NCBI GenBank assembly: GCA_002398105.1
Contig: DHCD01000096.1
Location: forward strand, 33,147 to 60,964
DNA: 27,818 nt
Reading direction: 5' to 3'
Source of the DNA: Syntrophomonas sp. UBA4911
GTDB taxonomy: Bacteria > Bacillota > Syntrophomonadia > Syntrophomonadales > Syntrophomonadaceae
The notes under the pieces: model-generated
The model's input: the letters and a program-made list of their open reading frames with translations, nothing else
What the model was told of the DNA's origin: nothing
Databases searched by the model: none
Shown: piece after piece, positions 1-6,768 of the stretch
Numbering within the stretch: the first letter of the stretch is position 1
How the letters are laid out: each line of letters starts with the position of its first letter
Made by a program: the position numbers and the translations under genes

Positions 1-95
1 GAATTTATTAAATTTTTCTTCCGCGTTCTTCCCTCTAAATTTCCTTGAATTCCGCGTCAAAAAATATAACAGACCCATTGGACTATTTTCATTGG
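1..95. repeat. Dispersed intergenic repeat, copy 1 (cut by window edge)
   Basis: This AT-rich stretch closely matches 16231-16325. Both begin GAATTTATTAAA, share TTCTTCCGCGTTCTTCC, then GAATTCCGCGTCAAAAAATA, and both end near GAGTATTTTCATT or GACTATTTTCATT. The match is seen by eye at roughly 80-85 percent. Copy 2 has further arms on its left side that would lie outside the window here. It is non-coding. Confidence 0.8.
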
Positions 96-99
96 CTAC

Positions 100-119
100 G
101 TCCCCTGAACATAGGGGAC
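100..119. other. Short perfect hairpin
   Basis: GTCCCCT (100-106) and AGGGGAC (113-119) form a perfect 7-bp stem with a 6-nt loop. There is no T-tract. It lies between the dispersed repeat and the terminator of the two-component operon. Its role is unknown. Confidence 0.45.
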
Positions 120-175
120 CGGGGTTAATAGGGGCTGCTGTTTCTACCCCATGGTCAGGAAAGCTTTTTGGCATA

Positions 176-226
176 TAAAAAGCCTGCCCGGCTCGGTAAA
201 TTCATCTTACCGAAACCGGACAGGCC
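176..226 (-). terminator. Rho-independent terminator of the VanRS-like operon
   Basis: Read on the minus strand, a long interrupted stem pairs GCCTG-CCGG-TTCGGTAA with TTACCGA-CCGG-CAGGC around a short loop. TTTTTATATG follows directly. It lies about 75 nt past the histidine kinase stop and closes the two-gene minus-strand operon. Confidence 0.85.
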
Positions 227-240
227 ATATGGGAACTTTG

Positions 241-273
241 CCTTAGCAAAACCTTAAGAAATCCTTATGAGGA
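241..273. promoter_or_regulatory. Triple CCTTA box with 11-bp period
   Basis: CCTTA begins at 241, 252 and 263, each followed by A-rich sequence, giving three direct repeats exactly 11 bp apart. The same arrangement occurs at 2150, 2161 and 2172 in the promoter region of the adjacent response regulator gene. OmpR/PhoB-family regulators usually bind tandem direct repeats about one helical turn apart. I infer that this is a second binding site for the neighbouring regulator. No gene is visible in the window that it would control; it sits between the kinase stop and the terminator. Confidence 0.5.
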
Positions 274-301
274 ACTTACTTTTTCCCTAAGCTGCGGGGG
301 G

Positions 302-1396
302 CTACTCATCATATCGGTTGGGGAGAAGCACCGTAAACATGGTTTTGTCCTTATTGCTGCTGGCGCTGATGGTACCGCCGTGGGCGGCGACGATCTCCTG
401 GGCGATAGCCAGGCCCAGTCCCGCGCCCCCGGTTGAGGAGGAACGCGCGGCGTCAAGCCGGAAAAACCTTTCAAAGATGGTTTCCAGTTGCTGCGGTGGA
501 ATGGGGTCGCCGCTGTTGGCAAATTGAATTACCACCTCTTCCACCCGGGCCCAAGCGCTGATAGTAATGGTGCTGTCATTATAACTATAAGCGATGGCGT
601 TTTTCAGGATATTATTGAACACCCGGGAGAGCTTATCCGCATCCCCCCATAAAACCAGGTCATCCGGCGCCTGAACCACCGCCTGCTTGTTTTGCGGCGA
701 CAGCATCGGATAGAATTCGTCCGCCATCTGCCGCAGCATAAAGGCGAGGTTGATTTTTCCTTTGTTCAATACGATAGAGCTCAGGTTAAAGCGGGTGATT
801 TCAAAAAATTCATTGATCAACTGCTCCAGCCGATAAGCTTTTTCCAGGGTAATGCCGGTGTATTTCGACCGCTGCTCAAGGGGCATATCGGGAGCTTCAT
901 CCAGCAGGCTCAGATACCCGATTACGGAAGCCAGGGGAGTTCGGATATCATGGGCCAGATTTACGACCAGGTCATTCTTGCGCTGCTCCGCTTGTTTGGC
1001 ATCCCGCTCATTTTTACGGGCAGTCCGCTTGATCTGGTTCAGACTATCCTCAATTTCCCGAAGTTCCGCCGGCAGTTTGACGGGTTCATCATCCGCCTGC
1101 ACCAGGGCCGTGCTGGCTGCGGCTATATCCTCAATATAGCCGACGGTCCGGCTCCAATAAATATAAATGACGATCAGCACCGTGACAAACCAGATCAGCG
1201 GGATCAAGAGGGTGGCGTAATTCATGAGGTTTTTCAAAAAATAATATAAGGGCGAGGGCTGCCAGCTTATGCTGTAACCTATAAAGTAAAGGGCAACAAT
1301 GAGAAACGCATACAGTGCCGATACCAGGATTCCCGTTGCTGCGCACCGAAAGACGGTCGTTTTCATAAATTCGGAACGAAACTGTTTATCCTTCAA
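302..1396 (-). CDS. VanS-like sensor histidine kinase
   Basis: Membrane sensor kinase of 364 residues that would phosphorylate the regulator encoded just upstream. Two membrane segments (about residues 17-41 and 61-82) enclose an external loop of only about 20 residues. This suggests sensing in the membrane or at its surface. A HAMP-like linker precedes the HisKA domain with the phospho-acceptor in NLAHDIRTP (His149). The ATPase domain has the N box NNILKNAIAYS (about 261-271) and the G box TGGAGLGLAIA (about 322-332). Sequence around the H box and the DAARSSSTGGAGLGLAIA stretch closely resembles enterococcal VanS. The TTG start overlaps the regulator gene by 11 bp, which suggests translational coupling. 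No good SD precedes it, and ATG at codon 11 is an alternative. No vanH, vanA or vanX is present, so glycopeptide resistance cannot be inferred. Confidence 0.9.
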   Translation of the reverse strand: MKDKQFRSEFMKTTVFRCAATGILVSALYAFLIVALYFIGYSISWQPSPLYYFLKNLMNYATLLIPLIWFVTVLIVIYIYWSRTVGYIEDIAAASTALVQADDEPVKLPAELREIEDSLNQIKRTARKNERDAKQAEQRKNDLVVNLAHDIRTPLASVIGYLSLLDEAPDMPLEQRSKYTGITLEKAYRLEQLINEFFEITRFNLSSIVLNKGKINLAFMLRQMADEFYPMLSPQNKQAVVQAPDDLVLWGDADKLSRVFNNILKNAIAYSYNDSTITISAWARVEEVVIQFANSGDPIPPQQLETIFERFFRLDAARSSSTGGAGLGLAIAQEIVAAHGGTISASSNKDKTMFTVLLPNRYDE

Positions 1397-2084
1397 TCTT
1401 ATAGCCGACCCCCCACACCGTTTTTATGTATTGCGGATTTTCCGCGCTGTCGTGCATCTTTTCCCGCAGATGCCGGATATGTACCATGACGGTATTGTTG
1501 CTGCCCGTAAAATATTTGTCGCCCCACACCTGGAGGAACAACTCTTCCGAACTGACCACCCTTCCCCGGTTGGAAGCCAGGACCCATAAAATAGAAAATT
1601 CTGTAGGGGTAAGGGAAAGCGGTTTTTCATTTAATATGCATTCATGCTTGTCTTTATTTAAAACTAAGCCGGAAAATACGATGCAATTTTCCTCCGGAAC
1701 CGGTTCCGCCTGATTGTATTTGGTAAACCTCCGCAATTGCGCCTTCACCCGGGCCACCATTTCCAGCGGGCGAAAAGGCTTGGTGATATAATCATCCGCA
1801 CCTAAGGTAAGGCCGGTGATCTTGTCTATTTCTTCATCCTTGGCAGTCAGCATGATAATAGGAAAATTATGCTTTTCCCTGATCTGCTGGCAGACGGAAA
1901 AGCCGTTTACATCGGGAAGCATGACATCCAATAGCGCCAAGTCCACGGTTTCATTCTCAATACATTGCAAAGCGTCTTGTCCGTTATAGAACTTAAGCAC
2001 CTGATAGTTTTCGCTTTTCAGATATACTTCAATCAAATCCGCAATAGACTGCTCATCATCGACCACCAGGATTTTTTCCCTCAT
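1386..2084 (-). CDS. VanR-like response regulator (OmpR/PhoB family)
   Basis: Transcription factor of 232 residues. The receiver domain has acidic residues Asp9 and Asp10, the phospho-acceptor Asp53 in LLDVMLPD, Thr80 and Lys102 in YITKPFRP. The C-terminal winged helix includes NNTVMVHIRHLREKM and ends KTVWGVGYKIEG. These stretches are nearly the same as in enterococcal VanR, and family membership is clear. Start: ATG preceded by AAGGAG at 8-nt spacing. It is the first gene of an operon with the kinase. The 2150-2182 region upstream holds three direct repeats 11 bp apart, which fits autoregulation. The physiological target is unknown; cell-wall or envelope stress is the best guess, because a peptidoglycan-binding-like protein is encoded divergently. 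Confidence 0.93.
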   Translation of the reverse strand: MREKILVVDDEQSIADLIEVYLKSENYQVLKFYNGQDALQCIENETVDLALLDVMLPDVNGFSVCQQIREKHNFPIIMLTAKDEEIDKITGLTLGADDYITKPFRPLEMVARVKAQLRRFTKYNQAEPVPEENCIVFSGLVLNKDKHECILNEKPLSLTPTEFSILWVLASNRGRVVSSEELFLQVWGDKYFTGSNNTVMVHIRHLREKMHDSAENPQYIKTVWGVGYKIEG

Positions 2085-2149
2085 ACAATCAACTCCTTAA
2101 GCAGCGATAAAAATCCATATTCAGCATAGCAAAAATTCTGCCGCTTTTC

Positions 2150-2182
2150 CCTTATCAAATCCTTAAGATTATCTTAAGTCCG
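2150..2182. promoter_or_regulatory. Triple CCTTA box in divergent promoter region
   Basis: CCTTATCAAAT, CCTTAAGATTA and TCTTAAGTCCG are three direct repeats with an 11-bp period, starting at 2150, 2161 and 2172. The last two also form the perfect palindrome CTTAAGAT-T-ATCTTAAG (2162-2178). The site lies between the VanR-like gene (minus) and the peptidoglycan-binding-like gene (plus), about 30 bp upstream of a plus-strand TATAAT. The period and position fit binding by an OmpR-family regulator. That the regulator is the VanR-like neighbour is inference. Confidence 0.6.
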
Positions 2183-2210
2183 GTTGCGGAGCAAAAACAC
2201 GTCATATTTC

Positions 2211-2216
2211 TATAAT
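2211..2216 (+). promoter_or_regulatory. Candidate -10 element for the 2319 gene
   Basis: TATAAT lies about 100 nt upstream of the gene's start. The best upstream TTGCGG (2184-2189) is 21 bp away, which is too far for a strong unaided promoter. The CCTTA boxes end about 28 bp upstream of the TATAAT, where an activator would sit. I read this as an activator-dependent promoter. Confidence 0.4.
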
Positions 2217-2318
2217 AACAGAGCAAGTAGGAGAATAGGCCCAAGAAAAACGCCCTCTTGCCTAAAAGCTACGAATATTTTAAAATTAAGTCAAATTAGT
2301 GGGAGGAGGATAATTTTG

Positions 2319-2816
2319 TTGAAAAAAGAATATCTCTTCTTCCTGGTCATGGTATTGGCAGCTGCAATCGTCACTGGAGCGACTATAGGATTTATAAGCA
2401 ACTTTCATTACATAATGAACCGCTCCTCCGCCACCAGCCAAACTGAAGCCGTGCAGCAGGATACCACTGCTTCCGACCCGGATGAGCCCAAGGATGTTCT
2501 TCAGAGCGATCCGGCCAAATCGGAGGACCAAGGGGATAGAAACCCGGATAGCCAGGTAAAAAAAGTTACCGCAGTTAAGCCGCCGACTCCCACAAGTGAG
2601 CAGGGATACCTGGTTTTAAGCCAAGACGAACAAGAACAGGTAGTCAATATGCTGGTAAGCCTGGGAGCTAATCAAGACGGCGATTACAGTGAGTTTATAC
2701 GTAATTTTCAGGAAAAAAAGTCACTGCCCCCTACCGGAAGCCTGGATTCCCTTACTTTAAATGCCATCATTCTGGAGGCGACCCGACAAAGAGCGGCGCA
2801 AATGGTTAACGGATAG
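2319..2816 (+). CDS. Membrane-anchored protein with peptidoglycan-binding-like domain
   Basis: Protein of 165 residues. One hydrophobic segment (about 5-27) acts as signal anchor, and no lipobox cysteine is seen. A disordered, acidic, Pro/Ser/Asp-rich stretch (about 35-95) follows. The C-terminal part (about 98-155), with FIRNFQEKKSLPPTGSLDSLTL, has the pattern of the peptidoglycan-binding type 1 fold (FQ...L..TG..D..T). Placement in that family is by motif only. The reading frame is open back to 2184, but GGAGGA at 2304-2310 points to TTG at 2319 (8-nt spacing) or 2316. It is divergent from the VanRS-like operon and shares its box-containing intergenic region, so it is a likely regulon member. 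A terminator follows closely. Confidence 0.75.
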   Translation: MKKEYLFFLVMVLAAAIVTGATIGFISNFHYIMNRSSATSQTEAVQQDTTASDPDEPKDVLQSDPAKSEDQGDRNPDSQVKKVTAVKPPTPTSEQGYLVLSQDEQEQVVNMLVSLGANQDGDYSEFIRNFQEKKSLPPTGSLDSLTLNAIILEATRQRAAQMVNG

Positions 2817-2833
2817 TTGGTCTGAGTCTCATT

Positions 2834-2863
2834 AAGGAAGAGTTTATACTCTTTCTTTTTTTA
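2834..2863 (+). terminator. Rho-independent terminator
   Basis: AAGAGT (2838-2843) pairs with ACTCTT (2848-2853) around a TTAT loop. TCTTTTTTT follows. It lies 20 nt past the stop of the peptidoglycan-binding-like gene and separates it from the enhancer-binding protein gene. Confidence 0.75.
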
Positions 2864-2970
2864 TTTATTCTTTATCTAAAAGATACTATTATAAACCCGC
2901 GACTAATAAAATTATTTTATGTGGCGAAGGTTAATATGTTAATATTTAGGTAAGGAGAGGTGAAGGGAAG

Positions 2971-4635
2971 ATGTCCTTGAATCTGGAACTCCACTCAAAA
3001 AAACTTCTGCTGTATCCCATTCTCCAAAACATAGATGAGGGCATTCTAATTACGGACACTTCTTTAAACGTTATTTTCTTCAACGAGCAGGCAGAAAAGA
3101 TATACCATACCGATGCCGAAACCATTATGGGCAAGCATGCCGATACCCTTAACCCGAGTCTTGATCTGGAAGCTATGATCAGGGAGCAGCAGCGCCTGAT
3201 ACGGGCTAAAGCCATCATAAACGGTGATGAAGTGATGGTTGTTAAAGGCCTGTTGGAACTGGCTCCGGATAAATTTGCCGCTTATGCCATACTCCATAAT
3301 GCATTCAGTAAGGAAGAAATTCAGCTACAATCCCTGCTGCAGAGTCCTTATGAGGGTATTGCCGTATTTGATGAGAATTTGCGATTGCTCTACGCCAACG
3401 AAACCTGCTTTCGTTTTTTTAAATGCAATAATAAAAATGAGCTCTACCATGAGCTCTCATCGTTGATTCCCCTAACCAACCTGAATAATTCTATGCTGAA
3501 AGCCCAACCGACAGCAGGAGATCTGGTTACCGTCCGGGGGAAACTGGTTGAACTGATGTTTCTTCCTATTGTCCGCTCCAACCGGACCATCGGCATAATC
3601 GTCAAGGGTATCCCCATCTATCGTCAGGAGCGAACCTGGGGACAGATGCTGGAGCAGTACAACCAGGGGACGGCCCAGTATTATTTGGAAAGCATCGTGG
3701 GCGACAACCAGGCTCTGGTAAAACAGAAGGAGCTTGCGGCTAAAGCTGCCCGAACTATTTCAACGGTGTTGATTACCGGCGAGAGCGGCACCGGCAAGGA
3801 AATATTCGCCCACGCTATACATAATATGAGCCCCCGCCGTAAGGGACCTTTTATTAAGGTAAACTGTGCCGCCGTCCCGGAAACTCTTCTGGAATCAGAG
3901 CTTTTCGGCTATGCCGAGGGCGCTTTTACCGGGGCCCGTAAAGAAGGTAAACCGGGCAAATTTGAACTTGCCAACCAAGGCACTATCTTTCTTGATGAAA
4001 TCGGGGACATGTCTCTTTCCATGCAGGCCAAGCTATTAAGGGTTTTGCAGGAAAAAGAAGTGGAACGGGTGGGGAGCATCCATACCACCAAGATAAATGT
4101 AAGGGTTATTGCCGCTACCAATCAGGACCTGCCCCAATTGGTAGCAACAAATAAATTCCGTGAAGACCTGTTTTACCGTCTGAACGTAATTATTCTCCAT
4201 CTTCCCCCTTTGCGGGCTCGAACCGATGATATTATTTTGATCAGTACGGCCTTGCTGCAACGTCTGAACCGGGAACTGGGGACGCGGGTAAATAAAATCA
4301 GCCGCGACGTTATCGAATGTTTCCGCCGCTATGATTGGCCGGGAAATATCCGCGAACTGGAGAATATCCTGGAACGGGCGATAAATTTCTGTGAGGGCAG
4401 TTCCATAAATTCGGAGCATATCCCCCAGCATATTAAGGCCTGCAAAAATCAGGAGCCATCACCGGCTAAGGCGGAAGGAAGCCTGGAAACCTTGCTGGAA
4501 GAACATGAACGGCAAGTAATTGTGAATACGCTTAAAAACTTCGGCGGGAATAAAACCAAAACGGCTCGGGCTTTAAACATACATAGATCGGTACTGTACC
4601 GAAAAATAAACAAATACCAGATCCGCTCTTTTTAG
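2971..4635 (+). CDS. Sigma-54-dependent enhancer-binding protein (PAS-PAS-AAA+-Fis)
   Basis: Transcriptional activator of 554 residues that opens sigma-54 promoters using ATP. Two PAS-like sensor regions occupy about residues 10-110 and 115-215. The AAA+ domain has Walker A GESGTGKE (270-277), the sigma-54 contact loop GAFTGA (317-322), Walker B TIFLDEIGD (338-346) and the LFYRLNV segment. A Fis-type helix-turn-helix ends the protein (NKTKTARALNIHRSVLYRK, from about 527). There is no receiver Asp domain, so the signal is probably a small molecule or redox cue read by the PAS domains. The start has AGGAGAGG upstream. The gene directly precedes a -24/-12 promoter and the hbd-crt pair, so control of that operon is the obvious inference. 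Confidence 0.93.
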   Translation: MSLNLELHSKKLLLYPILQNIDEGILITDTSLNVIFFNEQAEKIYHTDAETIMGKHADTLNPSLDLEAMIREQQRLIRAKAIINGDEVMVVKGLLELAPDKFAAYAILHNAFSKEEIQLQSLLQSPYEGIAVFDENLRLLYANETCFRFFKCNNKNELYHELSSLIPLTNLNNSMLKAQPTAGDLVTVRGKLVELMFLPIVRSNRTIGIIVKGIPIYRQERTWGQMLEQYNQGTAQYYLESIVGDNQALVKQKELAAKAARTISTVLITGESGTGKEIFAHAIHNMSPRRKGPFIKVNCAAVPETLLESELFGYAEGAFTGARKEGKPGKFELANQGTIFLDEIGDMSLSMQAKLLRVLQEKEVERVGSIHTTKINVRVIAATNQDLPQLVATNKFREDLFYRLNVIILHLPPLRARTDDIILISTALLQRLNRELGTRVNKISRDVIECFRRYDWPGNIRELENILERAINFCEGSSINSEHIPQHIKACKNQEPSPAKAEGSLETLLEEHERQVIVNTLKNFGGNKTKTARALNIHRSVLYRKINKYQIRSF

Positions 4636-4746
4636 ATTTGTCTCATTCACACGACAGTGTCTCTCCGATGTATCACCCTGGGAAACAGCTAAAAACAAGG
4701 TCTTTCGTTTTATAATGTCTTGGAAAAGCATCATAATAACCTGGTG

Positions 4747-4769
4747 AAACGAGAATTGCGACTTCGTTT
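4747..4769. promoter_or_regulatory. Candidate upstream activator site for the hbd-crt promoter
   Basis: AAACGA (4747-4752) and TCGTTT (4764-4769) form an inverted repeat with an 11-nt spacer, centred about 90 bp upstream of the predicted start. That position is typical for sigma-54 activator binding. A second copy of the half site, TTTCGTTTTA, occurs near 4703-4712. A further short dyad, ACAC-GACA-GTGT, is at 4649-4660. Which of these binds the activator is unknown. Confidence 0.35.
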
Positions 4770-4821
4770 TAACTGACCTCAAAGTTACAGGAGTTTGGCT
4801 TTTAATCGCTTTTTTCCGGGA

Positions 4822-4837
4822 TGGTACAATAATTGCA
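4822..4837 (+). promoter_or_regulatory. Sigma-54 (-24/-12) promoter of hbd-crt operon
   Basis: TGGTAC-AATAA-TTGCA matches the sigma-54 consensus TGGCAC-N5-TTGCA, with GG and GC at the required spacing. The only core mismatch is C to T at the fourth base. The predicted start is near 4848, giving a leader of about 124 nt. It lies just downstream of a gene for a sigma-54 activator. Confidence 0.85.
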
Positions 4838-4845
4838 TAAACAAA

Positions 4846-4881
4846 CATTGGTAAGAATACCATAGTTTAACCATTGGTAAG
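4846..4881 (+). repeat. Direct repeat and small hairpin at the predicted transcript start
   Basis: CATTGGTAAG occurs at 4846-4855 and again at 4872-4881. TGGTA-AGAA-TACCA (4849-4862) could fold as a 5-bp hairpin at the extreme 5' end of the mRNA. The rest of the 4636-4971 gap holds the sigma-54 promoter, candidate activator sites and the SD AAGGGGG. No gene was seen in it. Confidence 0.5.
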
Positions 4882-4971
4882 GGGGGTGGTAGCTGCTTCG
4901 GGACAGAGAATTAATTATTGCGGTCGGTTGTCCTTAGATAAGAGAGAAATAGGTTAAGGGGGTTACTTTAG

Positions 4972-5829
4972 ATGGAAATTAATAAAGTTGCTGTACTGGG
5001 TGCAGGTACTATGGGAATGGGTATTGCCTGGGCCGTAGCCGCAGCGGGAAAAAAGGTGCTTCTTTACGATTTAACTGAGGAAATCGTTGACAAAACCCTG
5101 GCAAGAATTGGACAGGGTCTGGCTAAAGCTGAAGAAAAAGGCCAGGCCCCTGCCGGCACCAAAGATTTTGTAACCGGCAATATCAGCGGTACCGCCAAAC
5201 TGGAAGATATAGCTGACGTTGATTTCGTTATTGAAACGGTTCTGGAAAGAATGGATATCAAGAAAGAGGTATATGCAAAACTATCCGCTATACTGGGTGA
5301 TAATATTATCGTCGCCACTAACACTTCTTCACTTTCCATCACCGAAATCGCCTCCGTCTATAAAAAACCGGAAAACGTTATCGGCATGCACTTCTTTAAT
5401 CCGGCCATGGTTATGCCTCTGATTGAGGTTATTCCCTGCATTCAGACTGCACCAGCAGTAGTGGATGCAGTAGTGGAACTTTCCCAGGCTATCGGCAAAA
5501 AACCGGTCAAGGTTAAAGAAGGTCCCGGTTTTGTAGTCAATAGAATACTGCTTCCCGGAATGAACGAGGCCGCTTTTATTTATTATGAAGGGCTGGCGAG
5601 TATTGAAGACATTGATAAAGCCATGAAAATGGGGGCCGGCTGGCCCATGGGGCCTTTCGCTTTAGGCGACATGGTCGGTATTGATATCGCCTTGGCGGTC
5701 TGCAATACTCTGTTTGAAGAAACCGGCGATCCTAAATATCGTCCGGCTCCTCCGATGAAACAGTATGTGCGGGCAGGCTGGCTGGGCCGGAAAACCGGTA
5801 AAGGCTGGTATGATTACAGCAATCAATAG
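4972..5829 (+). CDS. hbd: 3-hydroxybutyryl-CoA dehydrogenase
   Basis: NAD(P)-dependent oxidation of 3-hydroxybutyryl-CoA to acetoacetyl-CoA, in the direction of butyrate degradation. The 285 residues are full length for the short bacterial family. The Rossmann motif GAGTMG is at 10-15. The catalytic set is in place: Ser119 in TNTSS, His140 in IGMHFFNP, Glu152 and Asn190 in PGFVVNR. The C-terminal dimerisation domain ends GRKTGKGWYDYS. Start: ATG after AAGGGGG. It is the first gene after a sigma-54 promoter and is followed 52 nt later by a crotonase gene. It is a clear paralogue of the dehydrogenase at 20882. Confidence 0.95.
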   Translation: MEINKVAVLGAGTMGMGIAWAVAAAGKKVLLYDLTEEIVDKTLARIGQGLAKAEEKGQAPAGTKDFVTGNISGTAKLEDIADVDFVIETVLERMDIKKEVYAKLSAILGDNIIVATNTSSLSITEIASVYKKPENVIGMHFFNPAMVMPLIEVIPCIQTAPAVVDAVVELSQAIGKKPVKVKEGPGFVVNRILLPGMNEAAFIYYEGLASIEDIDKAMKMGAGWPMGPFALGDMVGIDIALAVCNTLFEETGDPKYRPAPPMKQYVRAGWLGRKTGKGWYDYSNQ

Positions 5830-5838
5830 TGATCAAAC

Positions 5839-5877
5839 AGCGGTAGCGAGTATAGAGAGACAGTATTAAGGGGGTTA
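5839..5877 (+). repeat. 39-nt segment shared with 19715-19753 (inverted)
   Basis: The segment reads AGCGGTAGCGAGTATA, then 11 variable nt, then TTAAGGGGGTTA. The complement of 19715-19753 has the same layout and length, with one mismatch in the first 16 nt and none in the last 12. Here it fills the hbd-crt gap and supplies the SD of crt. TTAAGGGGGTTA also occurs before hbd (4954-4965). Confidence 0.7.
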
Positions 5878-5881
5878 ATCC

Positions 5882-6679
5882 ATGTCATATAGAGATAAAG
5901 AATATGAAACTATGTTGCTCTCCTTTGAGGACCCTGGTATAGCGATTATTCAGTTTAATCGCCCCAAGGCATTTAATGCTATAAATAATCAGTTCCTTGA
6001 TGATATCTATGCCATAGCCACCGGCATCAACGACGACCCTGAGATAAAGGTTATGATTTATACCGGTAATGAAAAAGCTTTCGCTGCCGGTGCTGATCTC
6101 AAAGCGGTAGCTGATTACAACACTTTTGCCGCCAAGATTTTCCTGGATAAGGTTCATCGGGGCATCTTCGCCATTGAAGACAATGCCAAACCTGCTATCG
6201 CTGCGGTGAACGGTCTCGCTCTGGGCGGCGGTCTGGAAATTGCCATGGCCTGTGATATCCGTATATTTGCAGATAACGCTACCCTGGGTCTGCCGGAAAT
6301 CAACCTGGGCATCTATCCCGGCGGCGGCGCCACCCAGAGAATGCCGCGCAATACTTCCCTTTGTATCGCCAAGCAGCTGGTATTTACCGGTGATTTCTTT
6401 GACGCGGCCACGGCTGATAAGATCGGTATTGCCAATGCCGTGGTGCCGACAGCGGAAGTGATGGACACCGCCAGAAAATTTGCCCAAAAACTGGCTCGCA
6501 AATCTCCTCTGGCTCTGCGTGAAGCCAAGGCTGCCCTCAATGCTTCCATGAACCTGGATATCAAGTCGGGCTGCCGCTTTGAGCAGCTGGGGTGGTCCTT
6601 ACTCTTCTCCGGAGAAGACCAGAAGGAAGGTATGGCAGCATTCCTGGAGAACAGGAAGCCAGAGTTTAAAGGTAGATAA
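5882..6679 (+). CDS. crt: Enoyl-CoA hydratase / crotonase
   Basis: Hydrates crotonyl-CoA to 3-hydroxybutyryl-CoA, the step before the dehydrogenase encoded just upstream. It has 265 residues, the usual family length. The oxyanion-hole regions AFAAGADL and NGLALGGGLE are present, as are both catalytic glutamates, Glu119 in GGGLEIAMACD and Glu139 in GLPEINLGI. Start: ATG 4 nt after TTAAGGGGGTTA. It is the last gene of the two-gene sigma-54 operon and ends about 60 nt before a bidirectional terminator. It is a paralogue of, but clearly diverged from, the crotonase at 20068. The precise acyl-chain preference cannot be read from sequence. Confidence 0.93.
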   Translation: MSYRDKEYETMLLSFEDPGIAIIQFNRPKAFNAINNQFLDDIYAIATGINDDPEIKVMIYTGNEKAFAAGADLKAVADYNTFAAKIFLDKVHRGIFAIEDNAKPAIAAVNGLALGGGLEIAMACDIRIFADNATLGLPEINLGIYPGGGATQRMPRNTSLCIAKQLVFTGDFFDAATADKIGIANAVVPTAEVMDTARKFAQKLARKSPLALREAKAALNASMNLDIKSGCRFEQLGWSLLFSGEDQKEGMAAFLENRKPEFKGR

Positions 6680-6737
6680 GGGAGTAGACCAGGACTTATT
6701 CTTCCATGGTGCTTCTCCCTAGGGGGAAACAGTTAAT

Positions 6738-6768
6738 TAAAGGGGGGTAGATTTATCCCCCTTTTTAT
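6738..6768. terminator. Bidirectional terminator between crt and pyk
   Basis: AAGGGGG (6740-6746) pairs with CCCCCTT (6757-6763). On the plus strand TTTTTAT follows for crt. On the minus strand the stem is followed by TTTAATTAAC for pyk. The stem begins only a few bases past the pyk stop codon, so both convergent operons use it. Confidence 0.85.

Noticed and set aside
168..183. TGGCATATAAAAAGCC resembles a sigma-54 promoter
   Set aside because: The -12 half is AAGC instead of TTGC, and the sequence is part of the terminator region with no plus-strand gene following.
6680..6719. GGGAG/CTCCC imperfect hairpin after crt
   Set aside because: Weak, interrupted stem with no T-tract; the terminator at 6738-6768 explains transcript ending.
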